Shown one piece after another: positions 7,916 through 15,890 of a DNA stretch of 27,155 nt (position 1 is the first letter of the stretch; the number at the start of each line of letters is the position of its first letter). Source of the DNA: Pseudomonadota bacterium (lineage in GTDB: Bacteria > Pseudomonadota > Alphaproteobacteria > Acetobacterales > Acetobacteraceae). Below the pieces are notes generated by a model. It was not told the DNA's origin. It made no database searches and worked only from the letters and a program-made list of their open reading frames with translations. The position numbers and the translations under genes were made by a program. Location: the NCBI GenBank assembly GCA_021780935.1, contig JAJXXT010000131.1:1-27155 (forward strand), read 5' to 3'.

Positions 7916-7948
7916 TTGCCGGCCGTTTCCTTCAAGTATAAAATACTT
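7916..7948 (+). promoter_or_regulatory. Divergent promoter with 15-bp palindromic operator (likely MarR site)
   Basis: AAGTAT-AAA-ATACTT at 7934-7948 is a perfect palindrome and the only strongly AT-rich stretch in the 100-bp gap between the SDR and hydroxylase genes. For the plus strand, TTGCCG (7916-7921) and TAAAAT (7939-7944) are spaced by 17 bp, so the palindrome covers the -10 element. On the minus strand the same palindrome contains TATACT, a good -10 for the SDR operon. A dimeric repressor bound here would block both directions. MarR proteins commonly bind such 15-20-bp symmetrical sites, and a MarR gene is adjacent. Confidence 0.7.
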
Positions 7949-7970
7949 TCGCGGGAACGGGGAGATGGCA

Positions 7971-10325
7971 ATGCGCATTGAGGTCATCGGCGGCGGGCCG
8001 GCCGGGCTCTACTTCGCGATCCTGATGAAGAAACAGCGCCCCGATGTCGAGATCCGCGTGCACGAACGTAACCGGCATGACGATACGTTCGGCTTCGGGG
8101 TGGTGTTCTCGGACGCGACGCTCGAGATGTTCGAGCGCCACGACGCCGAGAGCGCCCGGGCGATCACCGAGCACTTCGCCTATTGGGACGATATCGAAAT
8201 CAGGTTCAAGGGCAACCGGTTCCGCGTCGGCGGCAACGGGTTCTGCGGCTGCTCGCGCCGGACATTGCTGCTGCTGCTGCAGGAGCGGGCGCGCAGCCTC
8301 GGCGTCGAGCTCCATTTCACCGACGACATCAAGTCGCTGGAACAGCTGGACGGTGCCGACCTGATCATCGCCGCGGACGGCATCAACTCCTTCGTGCGGC
8401 AGGGCAACCTGCGGCACTTCGCCCCCACGATCGATCTGCGGCCGAACCGGTTCGCCTGGATGGGCTCGACCAAGCCTCTCGATGCGTTCACGTTTTGCTT
8501 CCGCGAAAACGAGCACGGAATTTTCATCGCACATGCCTATCAATACGAGCCCGGCGCCTCGACCTGGGTGCTGGAGTGCGATCCTGAGACGTTCCGACGC
8601 GCGGGCCTCGGCGCGATGGACGAGGCGCAATCCGCCCGTTACCTCGAAGCGGTCTTCGCGCAGGACCTCGACGGACACAGGTTGCTGATCAACCGCTCCA
8701 TGTGGCGGCAGTTCCCCGCCATCCGCAACGCGCGCAGCACGATGATCCGTGACGTTGATGGCGCGCCCGATAACGTGGTCCTGCTCGGAGATGCGAAATC
8801 CACGGCGCATTTTTCGATCGGTTCGGGCACCAAGCTCGCCATGGAGGACGCGATCGCGCTGGCCGAGACGTTGCGCGTCCATGGCGACGTCGCAGCCAGC
8901 CTGCAGGCCTTCGAGCGTGACCGGCGCGGCGATGTGGAGCGGATCCAGCACGCCGCGGACGTCTCGCTGGTCTGGTTCGAACAGGTGCGGCGCTTCTGGG
9001 ACACGCCGCCGCTGCGCTTCGCGTTCGGGCTGATGACCCGCTCGAAGTCGATCACCTATGACAATCTGCGGCTGCGCGCTCCCGAATTCACGGACGCGAT
9101 CGACCGGCTGGTGGCCGAGGAAACCGTGGCCAAGGGATTTCGGGATGCGAAGCCGGTGGCGCCGATGTTCCAGCCGATGTCGCTGAGGAACATGGTGGTC
9201 GCGAACCGCGTCGTTGTCTCGCCGATGTGCATGTATTCGGCGATCGAGGGCGTGCCGGGCGACTGGCACCTGGTGCATTACGGCGCGCGCGGCCTCGGCG
9301 GCGCGGGGCTGCTGTTCACCGAAATGACCTGTGTCGCGCCCGACGCGCGGATCACGCCGGGCTGCGCCGGATTATGGAACGACGAACAGGAAGCGGCATG
9401 GACGCGTATCGTCAGCTTCGTCCATGCGAACGGGGGCACGAAGATGGCGCTGCAGCTTGGCCATGCCGGGCGCAAGGGGGCGACACAGTTGATGTGGGAG
9501 GGGATGGACCGACCGCTGGCGGCGGGCGCCTGGCCGATCATGGCCGCCTCGCCGGTTCCCTACTTCCCCGAAAGCCAGGTACCGCACGCGATGACGCGGG
9601 CGGACATGGAGCGGGTGCGCGAGCAGTTCGTCGCTGCGGCGCAGCGGGGAATTCGTTGCGGGTTTGACATGCTCGAGCTGCATGCGGCGCACGGCTACCT
9701 GCTGGCGAGCTTCATCTCGCCGCTGACCAACCGGCGCACGGACGAGTATGGCGGCGGGCTCGCCGACCGGCTGCGCTTTCCGCTCGAGGTCTTCGCCGCC
9801 TTGCGATCGGTATGGCCGCGCGAGAAGCCGATGGCGGTCCGTATGTCCGCCACCGACTGGCAGGAAGGCGGCATCACCGAGGCGGAGTCCGTCGAGGCCG
9901 CACGGTCCTTCGCGCAGGCAGGGTGCGACCTGGTCGATGTCTCGACCGGGCAGACGACACCGGACTCCACCCCGGTCTACGGGCGGATGTTCCAGGTGCC
10001 GTTTGCCGATACGATCCGCAACGAGACCGGGCTCGCGACGATGTGCGTGGGCAGCATCACGACGGCGGACCAGGTGAACACGATCCTGGCGGCGGGGCGC
10101 GCGGACCTGGTGGCCTTGGGGCGGCCGCATCTGACCGACCCGAATTTCACCCTGCGGGCAGCGGCGGCCTATGGGGTGGAGCTTGGCGCCGGCGCCCGGC
10201 AATACGCGCCCGGAACGGCGCAGCTCTATCGCCTCGCCGAACAGGCGCAGACGGAACTGATCGAGCTGCGCAAGAAGGCGAAACCCAGGTCGCATGCGCC
10301 ACAGCGACTGAACGCGGCCGAATAA
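7971..10325 (+). CDS. Bifunctional flavin monooxygenase/Old Yellow Enzyme fusion (2-aminobenzoyl-CoA monooxygenase/reductase or salicylyl-CoA 5-hydroxylase type)
   Basis: 784 residues, two flavoenzymes in one chain. Residues 1-390 are a group A FAD monooxygenase: N-terminal [11 protein letters not shown], and the second FAD motif [19 protein letters not shown]. Residues about 397-755 are an FMN-dependent Old Yellow Enzyme/NADH oxidase domain ([20 protein letters not shown], active-site H571-A-A-H574 in [16 protein letters not shown], then [10 protein letters not shown]). The known fusion of this layout, from Azoarcus evansii, hydroxylates 2-aminobenzoyl-CoA at C5 and reduces the ring; databases name many relatives salicylyl-CoA 5-hydroxylase/oxidoreductase. 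I chose the ATG at 7971, eight bases from GGAG; an ATG at 7965 is too close to it. Expression is probably controlled by the divergent MarR. The CoA ligase that would supply its substrate is not in the window. Confidence 0.9.
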   Translation: MRIEVIGGGPAGLYFAILMKKQRPDVEIRVHERNRHDDTFGFGVVFSDATLEMFERHDAESARAITEHFAYWDDIEIRFKGNRFRVGGNGFCGCSRRTLLLLLQERARSLGVELHFTDDIKSLEQLDGADLIIAADGINSFVRQGNLRHFAPTIDLRPNRFAWMGSTKPLDAFTFCFRENEHGIFIAHAYQYEPGASTWVLECDPETFRRAGLGAMDEAQSARYLEAVFAQDLDGHRLLINRSMWRQFPAIRNARSTMIRDVDGAPDNVVLLGDAKSTAHFSIGSGTKLAMEDAIALAETLRVHGDVAASLQAFERDRRGDVERIQHAADVSLVWFEQVRRFWDTPPLRFAFGLMTRSKSITYDNLRLRAPEFTDAIDRLVAEETVAKGFRDAKPVAPMFQPMSLRNMVVANRVVVSPMCMYSAIEGVPGDWHLVHYGARGLGGAGLLFTEMTCVAPDARITPGCAGLWNDEQEAAWTRIVSFVHANGGTKMALQLGHAGRKGATQLMWEGMDRPLAAGAWPIMAASPVPYFPESQVPHAMTRADMERVREQFVAAAQRGIRCGFDMLELHAAHGYLLASFISPLTNRRTDEYGGGLADRLRFPLEVFAALRSVWPREKPMAVRMSATDWQEGGITEAESVEAARSFAQAGCDLVDVSTGQTTPDSTPVYGRMFQVPFADTIRNETGLATMCVGSITTADQVNTILAAGRADLVALGRPHLTDPNFTLRAAAAYGVELGAGARQYAPGTAQLYRLAEQAQTELIELRKKAKPRSHAPQRLNAAE

Positions 10326-10585
10326 CCGAGGCCACCGCCCGGAACGACGTGCGCAGAACGATGGATCGTGTCGTTGTCGCCGGGACCCCGGGTGCGGTCA
10401 TCCTGCCGTCCACCGCGCGGTTCCGATGCCGCCGCGCGGCCGTTGCGCGATCCGGCAGGCGAGAAGGGCGAGGCCCGCAGCCAGCCCGGCGCGCGCGGAC
10501 GGCGCCGGCGGCGGACGGCGAGGCGAATGCCCTGGACAGGCGCCGCTGGCGAGGCCAGATGTGGCGCGTAAACTCGGAGACCACG
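10326..10585. other. 260-bp gap after the hydroxylase gene
   Basis: No gene is supported. A 12-bp dyad ACGAT-GG-ATCGT (10358-10369) lies within looser outer arms AACGAC (10343-10348) and GTCGTT (10370-10375), just after the stop codon. It could mark an end of transcription or a protein site, but the pairing is weak. The remainder is GC-rich with no recognisable signal. Confidence 0.35.
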
Positions 10586-11227
10586 ATGCTGTTCGACTTC
10601 GACAAGTTGCCGCCGGCGCAGCGCTACAAGCTCCTGGTTTCGACCGTGGTGCCGCGCCCGATCGCATGGGTGGTGTCGATGGACGCGGCGGGGCGGCTGA
10701 ACGCGGCCCCCTTCTCCTTCTTCAACGCCTTCGGGGAGGACCCGCCAATCGTCATCATCGGCATCGGCGGGCGCAAACCCGGGGACGCGAAGGACACCGG
10801 TAACAATATCCGCACGACCCGCGAGTTCGTCGTCAACCTGGTGTCGTACGACAACGCGCGGCAGATGGTGGAAACCGCGATCGAGTTCGACCATGGCGTC
10901 GACGAGCTTGCCGAAGCAGGGCTCACGACGGTGCCGAGCACGAAGATCCGGACGCCACGCATCGCCGAGAGCCCGGTCGCGATGGAATGCGAGCGGATGA
11001 CCACGATCGAGCTCGGCACGAACCGGGCGCTGATCATGGGCCGCGTGCTGGCGATGCATATCCGCGACGACTGCGTGCTGGACGCGGAGCGCAATTACGT
11101 CGACACCCCGAAGCTCGACCTGATCGGGCGCATGCATGGCGGCGGGTGGTACGCGCGACTTTCGGATCGTTTCGAGGTGCCGCGCATTCCCGTGCAGGAG
11201 TGGAAGCGCAAGACGCCGCTGGAATAG
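10586..11227 (+). CDS. Flavin reductase family protein
   Basis: 213 residues of the FMN-binding split-barrel flavin reductase/flavoredoxin family. The N-terminal YKLLVSTVVPRPIAWVVS followed by LNAAPFSFFNAFGEDPPIV is the flavin-binding core; TREFVVNLV and the SPVAMECE stretch are also typical. Such proteins bind FMN and pass reducing power to partner oxygenases or reductases; physiological partners are often unknown. The ATG is six bases after GGAG; frames extending upstream to 9812 overlap the hydroxylase gene and are spurious. It lies 260 bp after the two-flavin hydroxylase and 15 bp before the MFS gene, so it is probably co-transcribed with the latter. A support role for the flavin hydroxylase is possible but not shown, since such fusions normally reduce their own flavins with NAD(P)H. 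Confidence 0.85.
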   Translation: MLFDFDKLPPAQRYKLLVSTVVPRPIAWVVSMDAAGRLNAAPFSFFNAFGEDPPIVIIGIGGRKPGDAKDTGNNIRTTREFVVNLVSYDNARQMVETAIEFDHGVDELAEAGLTTVPSTKIRTPRIAESPVAMECERMTTIELGTNRALIMGRVLAMHIRDDCVLDAERNYVDTPKLDLIGRMHGGGWYARLSDRFEVPRIPVQEWKRKTPLE

Positions 11228-11242
11228 CGAACCGGCGAGCCG

Positions 11243-12484
11243 ATGAACCTGCCGCTGGTCCGGGCGCTGCGGGAGCGGCCGATCGCACTGCTCTGGGCCG
11301 GCCTCGCGACCTCGGCGATCGGCGACCAGTTATTCGCGGTCGTGCTGGGCTGGGTCGGCACCGGGCTGTTTGGGGCCAACGCCGGCTATCTCGGCGCGCT
11401 GCAGGGAGCGGTGGTGCTGTCGGTTGCCCTGTTCGCGGGACCGTTCGCGGACCGGCTCGCGCCGCGTCGAGCGATGGTCGCGGCGGACGTGGTGCGCGCC
11501 GCGATGCTGGTGCTCGTCGTCGTGCTGTGGCTGCGCGCCGGCGGGCCGAGCGGGGCGGTCCTGGTCGCGGCCGTGGTGGTGCTGGGCGCGGCCTACGCTT
11601 TCTTCCGCCCGGCGTTGCAGGCGTCGCTGCCCTCGCTCGCCTCGAGTGCTGCAGCCTTGCCGGCGGCGAACGCACTGCTCGACACGACGGAGCGGATCGC
11701 CCGCCTGCTGGGACCAGGGATCATCGGGTTGCTGGCCGCGGCGATCCCGCTGGTGCATTTCGTCACCCTCGACGCCCTGAGCTTCCTCGCCAGCGCCGCC
11801 GCGGTGGTGGCGACGATGCGCTATCGCAACGTACCGCGCGTGGCCCCGCCGCGAACCCGGTTGATCACCGAGCTTGGACACGGTTTCCGCGCCATGCTGC
11901 GCATCCCCCTCTTCCGCAAGCTGCTCTTGACCGCCGGATTGATCAACGGGGTGTGGTATGGCGTCTACTTCGTTGCGATCCCGCTCCTGCTGCGGCAGGA
12001 CAAGGCGCCGCTGTCGGCCTATGCGACGGTGATCTCGGCCTACGGCGCGGCCAACCTCGCCGGAACGCTGGTGATCGGCTCGCGTCCGCTGTCGCGGCGG
12101 CCCGCGGTGATGATCTTCGGCGGCAACGTCGTGCTCGGCGGCTTCATGGCGCTGATCGGGTTCGCTGGAATGCTGTCGGTCGCGTGGCATGCCTGGCTCC
12201 TGCCCTTTCTGGCGGCGTGCTCCTCGATCGGCGGGCCGATGCAGGACATCACCTTCGCCACGATGCGCCAGATCGTGCTGGAGCGGCACGAGCTCGCAGC
12301 CGCCGTGCGTGCTTACATCGTGATGAATAATCTCGGTATGCTGGTGATCCTGATGCTGGCACCATGGGCATTCGATGCGACCGGCGTCCCCTGGGCGATT
12401 GCTGGATCGAGTCTGCTGCTGACCGGTGTCTCCGCGGCGATGCTGTGGCGGTCGCGGCCGTTGCTGGTGACCTATCCCGCCTGA
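11243..12484 (+). CDS. MFS transporter, EntS-like exporter group
   Basis: 413 residues, hydrophobic throughout with about 12 predicted membrane helices. The N-terminus PIALLWAGLATSAIGDQLFA and the loop after helix 2 (AGPFADRLAPRRAMVAADVV) match the MFS_3 group, which includes the enterobactin exporter EntS and related drug or siderophore exporters. The second half keeps the equivalent inter-helix region but weaker motif A. It starts 15 bp after the flavin reductase stop, with a GGCGAG ribosome site, and ends 3 bp before the convergent aldolase gene. Position suggests export of a metabolite or toxic intermediate of the neighbouring aromatic pathway, which is inference. Confidence 0.85.
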   Translation: MNLPLVRALRERPIALLWAGLATSAIGDQLFAVVLGWVGTGLFGANAGYLGALQGAVVLSVALFAGPFADRLAPRRAMVAADVVRAAMLVLVVVLWLRAGGPSGAVLVAAVVVLGAAYAFFRPALQASLPSLASSAAALPAANALLDTTERIARLLGPGIIGLLAAAIPLVHFVTLDALSFLASAAAVVATMRYRNVPRVAPPRTRLITELGHGFRAMLRIPLFRKLLLTAGLINGVWYGVYFVAIPLLLRQDKAPLSAYATVISAYGAANLAGTLVIGSRPLSRRPAVMIFGGNVVLGGFMALIGFAGMLSVAWHAWLLPFLAACSSIGGPMQDITFATMRQIVLERHELAAAVRAYIVMNNLGMLVILMLAPWAFDATGVPWAIAGSSLLLTGVSAAMLWRSRPLLVTYPA

Positions 12485-12487
12485 GCG

Positions 12488-13264
12488 CTACGTCGCGCGC
12501 AGCAAGGCGGCGCGGGCGGTCGCCGCATTGAGGATCAGGCCCTGGTCGTGGCCGGCGATGATGAACCGGCAGCCGGCCCGGATGTAGTCGCGTGCCAGCG
12601 TGTCGTCGTAGATGCCGCCAAGGCCCAGCGCCTTGCCGTGCCGGGTGCAGGCTGTGGCCAGCGTTTCGTAAGCCTCGCGCATACGCGGCTGCCCGAACTG
12701 CCCGGCGATGCCCATGCTGATGCTGAGATCGGAGGAGCCGACGAGAAGCGCATCGATGCCGGGGACGGCCGCGATGGCATCCGCATTGGCAACGGCCTCG
12801 GTCGTTTCGATCATGACGGCGAGCAGAAGCTCCGCGTCCGCCTGCTCCATCGCCGTCGCCATCGCGGGCGGGCGCAGGCCCCAGACAGCGGTGCCGCCGC
12901 CCCAGGATCGAGTGCCACGCGGCGGAAAACGCAGCGCAGCGGCGATGGCGCGCGCCTGTTCAGGTGTGTCGACGTGCGGGATCACGATACCCTGCGCGCC
13001 GGCGTCGAGCGCGCGGGTCGCCTCGTCGATAGCGCCCTCGCAGACGCGCACGACCGGCGTGATGCCGTGGGCCAGAGCGGCAAGGCAGATCTGGGCGGCG
13101 TCGTCCTCGGTGAGCGCACCATGCTCGCGGTCGATAAAAAGCCAGTCATAGCCCGCTGTTCTGGCAATCATGGGCACAGCCGCACCGCGCAGGAGCGAGA
13201 CGCCGAGGCCGGTGGCGCGTTCGCCAGCGAGGAGTTTTCGTTTCGTATGGTTGAGGGCGATCAT
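12488..13264 (-). CDS. HpcH/HpaI family class II aldolase
   Basis: 258 residues. Cytoplasmic metal-dependent aldolase that splits 4-hydroxy-2-oxoacids to pyruvate (or a related 2-oxoacid) and an aldehyde. Family residues are present: catalytic His48 in IDREHGAL, Arg73 in TPVVRV, the GAQGIVIPHVDTPEQA strand, metal ligands Glu153 (VMIETTEA) and Asp179 (VGSSDLSISMG), and RFPPRGTRSWGG. The start is the ATG at 13264 (MIALNHTKRKLL); a longer frame to 13357 reads back through the ligase gene and is rejected. The ATG overlaps the ligase stop as ATGA, with GGAG upstream, so translation is probably coupled to a DNA repair gene. Nothing in the sequence links the two functions. The exact substrate (rhamnonate-, garlate- or homoprotocatechuate-type) is undetermined. 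Confidence 0.9.
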   Translation of the reverse strand: MIALNHTKRKLLAGERATGLGVSLLRGAAVPMIARTAGYDWLFIDREHGALTEDDAAQICLAALAHGITPVVRVCEGAIDEATRALDAGAQGIVIPHVDTPEQARAIAAALRFPPRGTRSWGGGTAVWGLRPPAMATAMEQADAELLLAVMIETTEAVANADAIAAVPGIDALLVGSSDLSISMGIAGQFGQPRMREAYETLATACTRHGKALGLGGIYDDTLARDYIRAGCRFIIAGHDQGLILNAATARAALLRAT

Positions 13265-14838
13265 GCATTTTCTCCGTGCAGCAGGCTGTTGAGGTTGGCT
13301 AGCGTGTCGGCCTCGGCGGCCGGCTTGTCGCGACGCAGGCGCACGATGCGCGGACATCGCAGCGCGACTCCGGATCGGTGGCGAGGCGAACGCCGTGCGC
13401 CGTCGAAGGCGACCTCCAGGACAAGCGATTTCTCGACCTCACGCACCGGACCGAAACGCGCCGTGGTGTGCTGACGGATCCAGTCGTCGAGGCCGGCGAA
13501 CTCGCCATGGCCGATCCCCGCCCCGACCTTGCCGACGGGCACGAGCGCCTCGCCATCCCACACGCCGAAGGTGAGGTCACCATAGCCCGCCGGATGGCGG
13601 GCATGGCCGCGATCGACGTACATCAGCACCGCGTCGATGGTGAACGGATCGCACGTGTATTTCCACCAGAGTCCGCGTGGCCGCCCGGCGACATAGGGCG
13701 AGTCCGCGCGCTTGAGCATCAGCCCCTCGATGCCGGATTCGCGAGCGCCGGCGCGCAAGGTCCGCAATTGGTCGGGACCGGTGAACGCGACCAGAGGCGA
13801 GAGATCCGCGCGCACCGGCGCCGCACGGACAAACCAGGATTCGAGCCGGGCGCGGCGGGAGACGAAAGGCAGCGCGCGCAGATCCTCCGCGCCGTCGAAC
13901 AGAATGTCATAGAGGCGGACATGAGCGGGAAAGCGCTTGAGCACGGCGCGGCTCGGCCGGTTGCAGTCGAGGCGCTGCTGCAGGTCGGCGAAGGGGGCGA
14001 TGATGCCTTCGCGCATCACCAGCAGTTCGCCGTCGAGGACCGCGCCATGGCTCAGCGTGACGACGATGTCCGGAAAGCTCGCCGAGATGTCATCGCCACG
14101 TCGCGAAAAGACGCCCGGCTCCGGTCCGCCGAGGAGCTGGACCCGTATGCCATCCCATTTCCACTCGGCAACATATTCCGCGAGCTCCAGCCTCGCGACG
14201 TCGGCGTCGCTGATCGCGTTGGCAAGCATCGGCGACCGGAAGAAAGCGCGACCCGCGACATCGGGCCGCGCCCCCGTCCCTTCGAGCCAGGCGAAGAGAG
14301 ACTCATAGGGCGGCAAAAGCGCGTGCCAGACGGCCTCGATCTCGGCCTCGGTGACGCAACCGCGCGACATCTCCGCCAGCGCAGGTTGGGCGACGTCGAG
14401 AGTGGCGCTGACGCGCAGTGTACGAGTGACCAGTTTCAGCAGCGCGAGGCGCACCGAAGGGGTGCACACGTCGAGCCATGATTGCACCAGGGTGGCGAGG
14501 CCGGGCCGGGGTGTATCGCGCAGGCCGGACACGACCGCCGACAGACGCGGCGCGGCCTCGCCGCCTTCGGTGGGCCAGGTCAGGGCCACGGTCTCGGCGA
14601 GATCGCCGACATAGTCGTACGAGATCGCGAACAGATCGGGGTCCGTCCGGGCAGCGGCGAGCGCGCGGAGCAGGCCGGGCTTGGCCGCGGGAAGATCGAG
14701 CCTGCCGGCGATCGCGGCGAGCGCGAGGCCACGATCGGGGTCCGGCACTGATTCGAAATAATGTCGCAACAAGGTGCGCTTGGCGTTGCAGCCCGGGGCG
14801 AACAGCAGGCGCTCCAACAGCTCGGCAAAGCGGATCAT
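13261..14838 (-). CDS. ATP-dependent DNA ligase, cisplatin damage response type
   Basis: 525 residues. ATP-dependent DNA ligase of the bacterial repair cluster that also contains an exonuclease, an Lhr-type helicase and PdeM. The N-terminal DNA-binding region (YFESVPDPDRGLALAAIAG) is typical of this subgroup. The adenylated lysine is K227 in EWKWDGIRVQLL (motif I, KxDG). Further nucleotidyltransferase motifs are DGELLV (motif III region), EGLMLKRADSPYVAGRP (motif IV) and WWKYTCDPFTID (motif V). The OB domain follows (TFGVWDGEALVPVGKVGAG). Its ATG overlaps the exonuclease stop by ATGA and has GGAGGAGG just upstream; its own stop overlaps the aldolase start in the same way. Relatives are named for protection against cisplatin damage; the members have also been studied biochemically as a repair gene cluster in Pseudomonas. 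Confidence 0.95.
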   Translation of the reverse strand: MIRFAELLERLLFAPGCNAKRTLLRHYFESVPDPDRGLALAAIAGRLDLPAAKPGLLRALAAARTDPDLFAISYDYVGDLAETVALTWPTEGGEAAPRLSAVVSGLRDTPRPGLATLVQSWLDVCTPSVRLALLKLVTRTLRVSATLDVAQPALAEMSRGCVTEAEIEAVWHALLPPYESLFAWLEGTGARPDVAGRAFFRSPMLANAISDADVARLELAEYVAEWKWDGIRVQLLGGPEPGVFSRRGDDISASFPDIVVTLSHGAVLDGELLVMREGIIAPFADLQQRLDCNRPSRAVLKRFPAHVRLYDILFDGAEDLRALPFVSRRARLESWFVRAAPVRADLSPLVAFTGPDQLRTLRAGARESGIEGLMLKRADSPYVAGRPRGLWWKYTCDPFTIDAVLMYVDRGHARHPAGYGDLTFGVWDGEALVPVGKVGAGIGHGEFAGLDDWIRQHTTARFGPVREVEKSLVLEVAFDGARRSPRHRSGVALRCPRIVRLRRDKPAAEADTLANLNSLLHGENA

Positions 14839-15845
14839 CCCTCCTCCTCGCGGCCGAGCAGGCGCAGCGCGTAGCCGCGGATTCCGCGCTCAGCGAGCGC
14901 GTGGATCAGCGCATCCTCGCGCCCATGCGTCACCCAGATTTCCCCGGCGCCGACATCGCCGGCAGTCGACAGAAGCTCCGGCCAGTCGGCATGGTCGGAG
15001 ATGATGAGCGGAAGCTCGGCGCCGCTCTGCTCAGCGCGCCGGCGGACACGCATCCAGCCGCTGGCGGCGCAGACGACGGGTTCGTGAAGCCCGCGCGCCC
15101 AGGGTTCGCCGAGGGCCGAGGGCGGCGCCAGCACGATCTCGCCCGCCAGTTCGCCGCCTGCGACGATGGCGGGGCGCAATTCGCCGAGCTCGACGCCGAG
15201 TTCGCCGTACAGGGCGCAGAGCGGCTGCAGCGCGTGATGCAGGAAGATCGGGCGGTCCCAGCCGCCCTGGCGCAGCATGGCGATGAGGCGTTGCGCCTTG
15301 CCGAGGGCGTAGCAGCCGACGACATGGGTGCGGTCGGGAAACAAAGCAACGGAGGCAAGCAGACGCCCGATCTCCGCCGCGGGCGGCGGATGGCGGAAAA
15401 CCGGCAGCGCGAACGTCGCCTCGGTGACGAACACGTCGCAGGGGACCGGAATGAAGCCGGCGCAGGTAGGGTCGGCCTGACGCTTGTAGTCGCCCGAGAC
15501 GACGGCGCGGGAGCCGGCATGTTCCAGGACGATCTGCGCCGAGCCGAGGACGTGGCCGGCGGGCTGGAGCGTGATGGCGACACCGTTGACGGTGAGCGTC
15601 TCGCCGTAGCGGGTGGCGCGTTCGCCGCGCGGCGCAACCTTGCGCGCGCGCATGATCGCCAGCGTCTCGGCCGTGGCCAGCACGGCGCCGTGACCGGGGC
15701 GGGCGTGGTCGCTGTGGCCATGCGTCACGATGGCTTTTTCGACCGCGCGGTGCGGGTCGAGGAAGAAGCCTCCGGGCTCGCAGTAGAGGCCTTCCGGGCG
15801 GACGGTGAGCCAGGTCGATGGGTGCGCGGGGTCACGATGAGGCAT
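14835..15845 (-). CDS. Ligase-associated DNA exonuclease, metallo-beta-lactamase fold
   Basis: 336 residues, metallo-beta-lactamase/beta-CASP-type nuclease related to mRNA 3'-end processing factors and Artemis/SNM1. The metal motif HxHxDH is at H42-G-H-S-D-H47 (VTHGHSDHARPGHG). Further ligand motifs are PAGHVLGSAQIVLE, the Asp of SGDYKR, and the C-terminal DHADWPEL and THGREDALI. In studied relatives of this cluster the enzyme is a Mn2+-dependent DNA nuclease. It is the first gene of the minus-strand operon and overlaps the ligase start by 4 bp. Its ATG at 15845 lies 45 bp from the divergent helicase ATG; no strong ribosome site is visible, so a leaderless or very short-leader message is possible. 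A frame extending to 16709 runs antisense to the helicase and is rejected. Confidence 0.93.
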   Translation of the reverse strand: MPHRDPAHPSTWLTVRPEGLYCEPGGFFLDPHRAVEKAIVTHGHSDHARPGHGAVLATAETLAIMRARKVAPRGERATRYGETLTVNGVAITLQPAGHVLGSAQIVLEHAGSRAVVSGDYKRQADPTCAGFIPVPCDVFVTEATFALPVFRHPPPAAEIGRLLASVALFPDRTHVVGCYALGKAQRLIAMLRQGGWDRPIFLHHALQPLCALYGELGVELGELRPAIVAGGELAGEIVLAPPSALGEPWARGLHEPVVCAASGWMRVRRRAEQSGAELPLIISDHADWPELLSTAGDVGAGEIWVTHGREDALIHALAERGIRGYALRLLGREEEG

Positions 15846-15853
15846 CGGGGGAA

Positions 15854-15882
15854 TCTGGCGCCGGTGGGCCCGCGACGCCAGA
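15854..15882. promoter_or_regulatory. Inverted repeat in the 45-bp exonuclease/helicase divergent gap
   Basis: TCTGGCG (15854-15860), a 15-bp spacer and CGCCAGA (15876-15882) are perfect 7-bp arms centred in the gap between two divergently transcribed repair genes. A factor bound here would touch both transcription starts. It does not resemble the alphaproteobacterial LexA sequence GTTC-N7-GTTC. If the helicase used the upstream ATG at 15837 this would be coding DNA. Confidence 0.4.
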
Positions 15883-15890
15883 GTGCGAAC

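Noticed and set aside
7932..9278. 448-codon minus-strand frame opposite the hydroxylase
   Set aside because: Its translation is His/Arg/Gln-rich and motif-free, and lies opposite the clear FAD monooxygenase domain.
10343..10375. Hairpin after the hydroxylase gene (ACGAT-GG-ATCGT core)
   Set aside because: A two-base loop is not stable in RNA and the outer arms are short and uneven; kept only as a note in the gap entry.
13265..13357. N-terminal extension of the aldolase
   Set aside because: It reads back through the ligase 3' end, and the family begins at MIALNHTKRKLL with a good ribosome site.
14478..15890. N-terminal extension of the helicase frame (up to 1266 residues)
   Set aside because: It is antisense to the ligase and exonuclease genes; family similarity starts at MPPGQDLPEPF after 15891.
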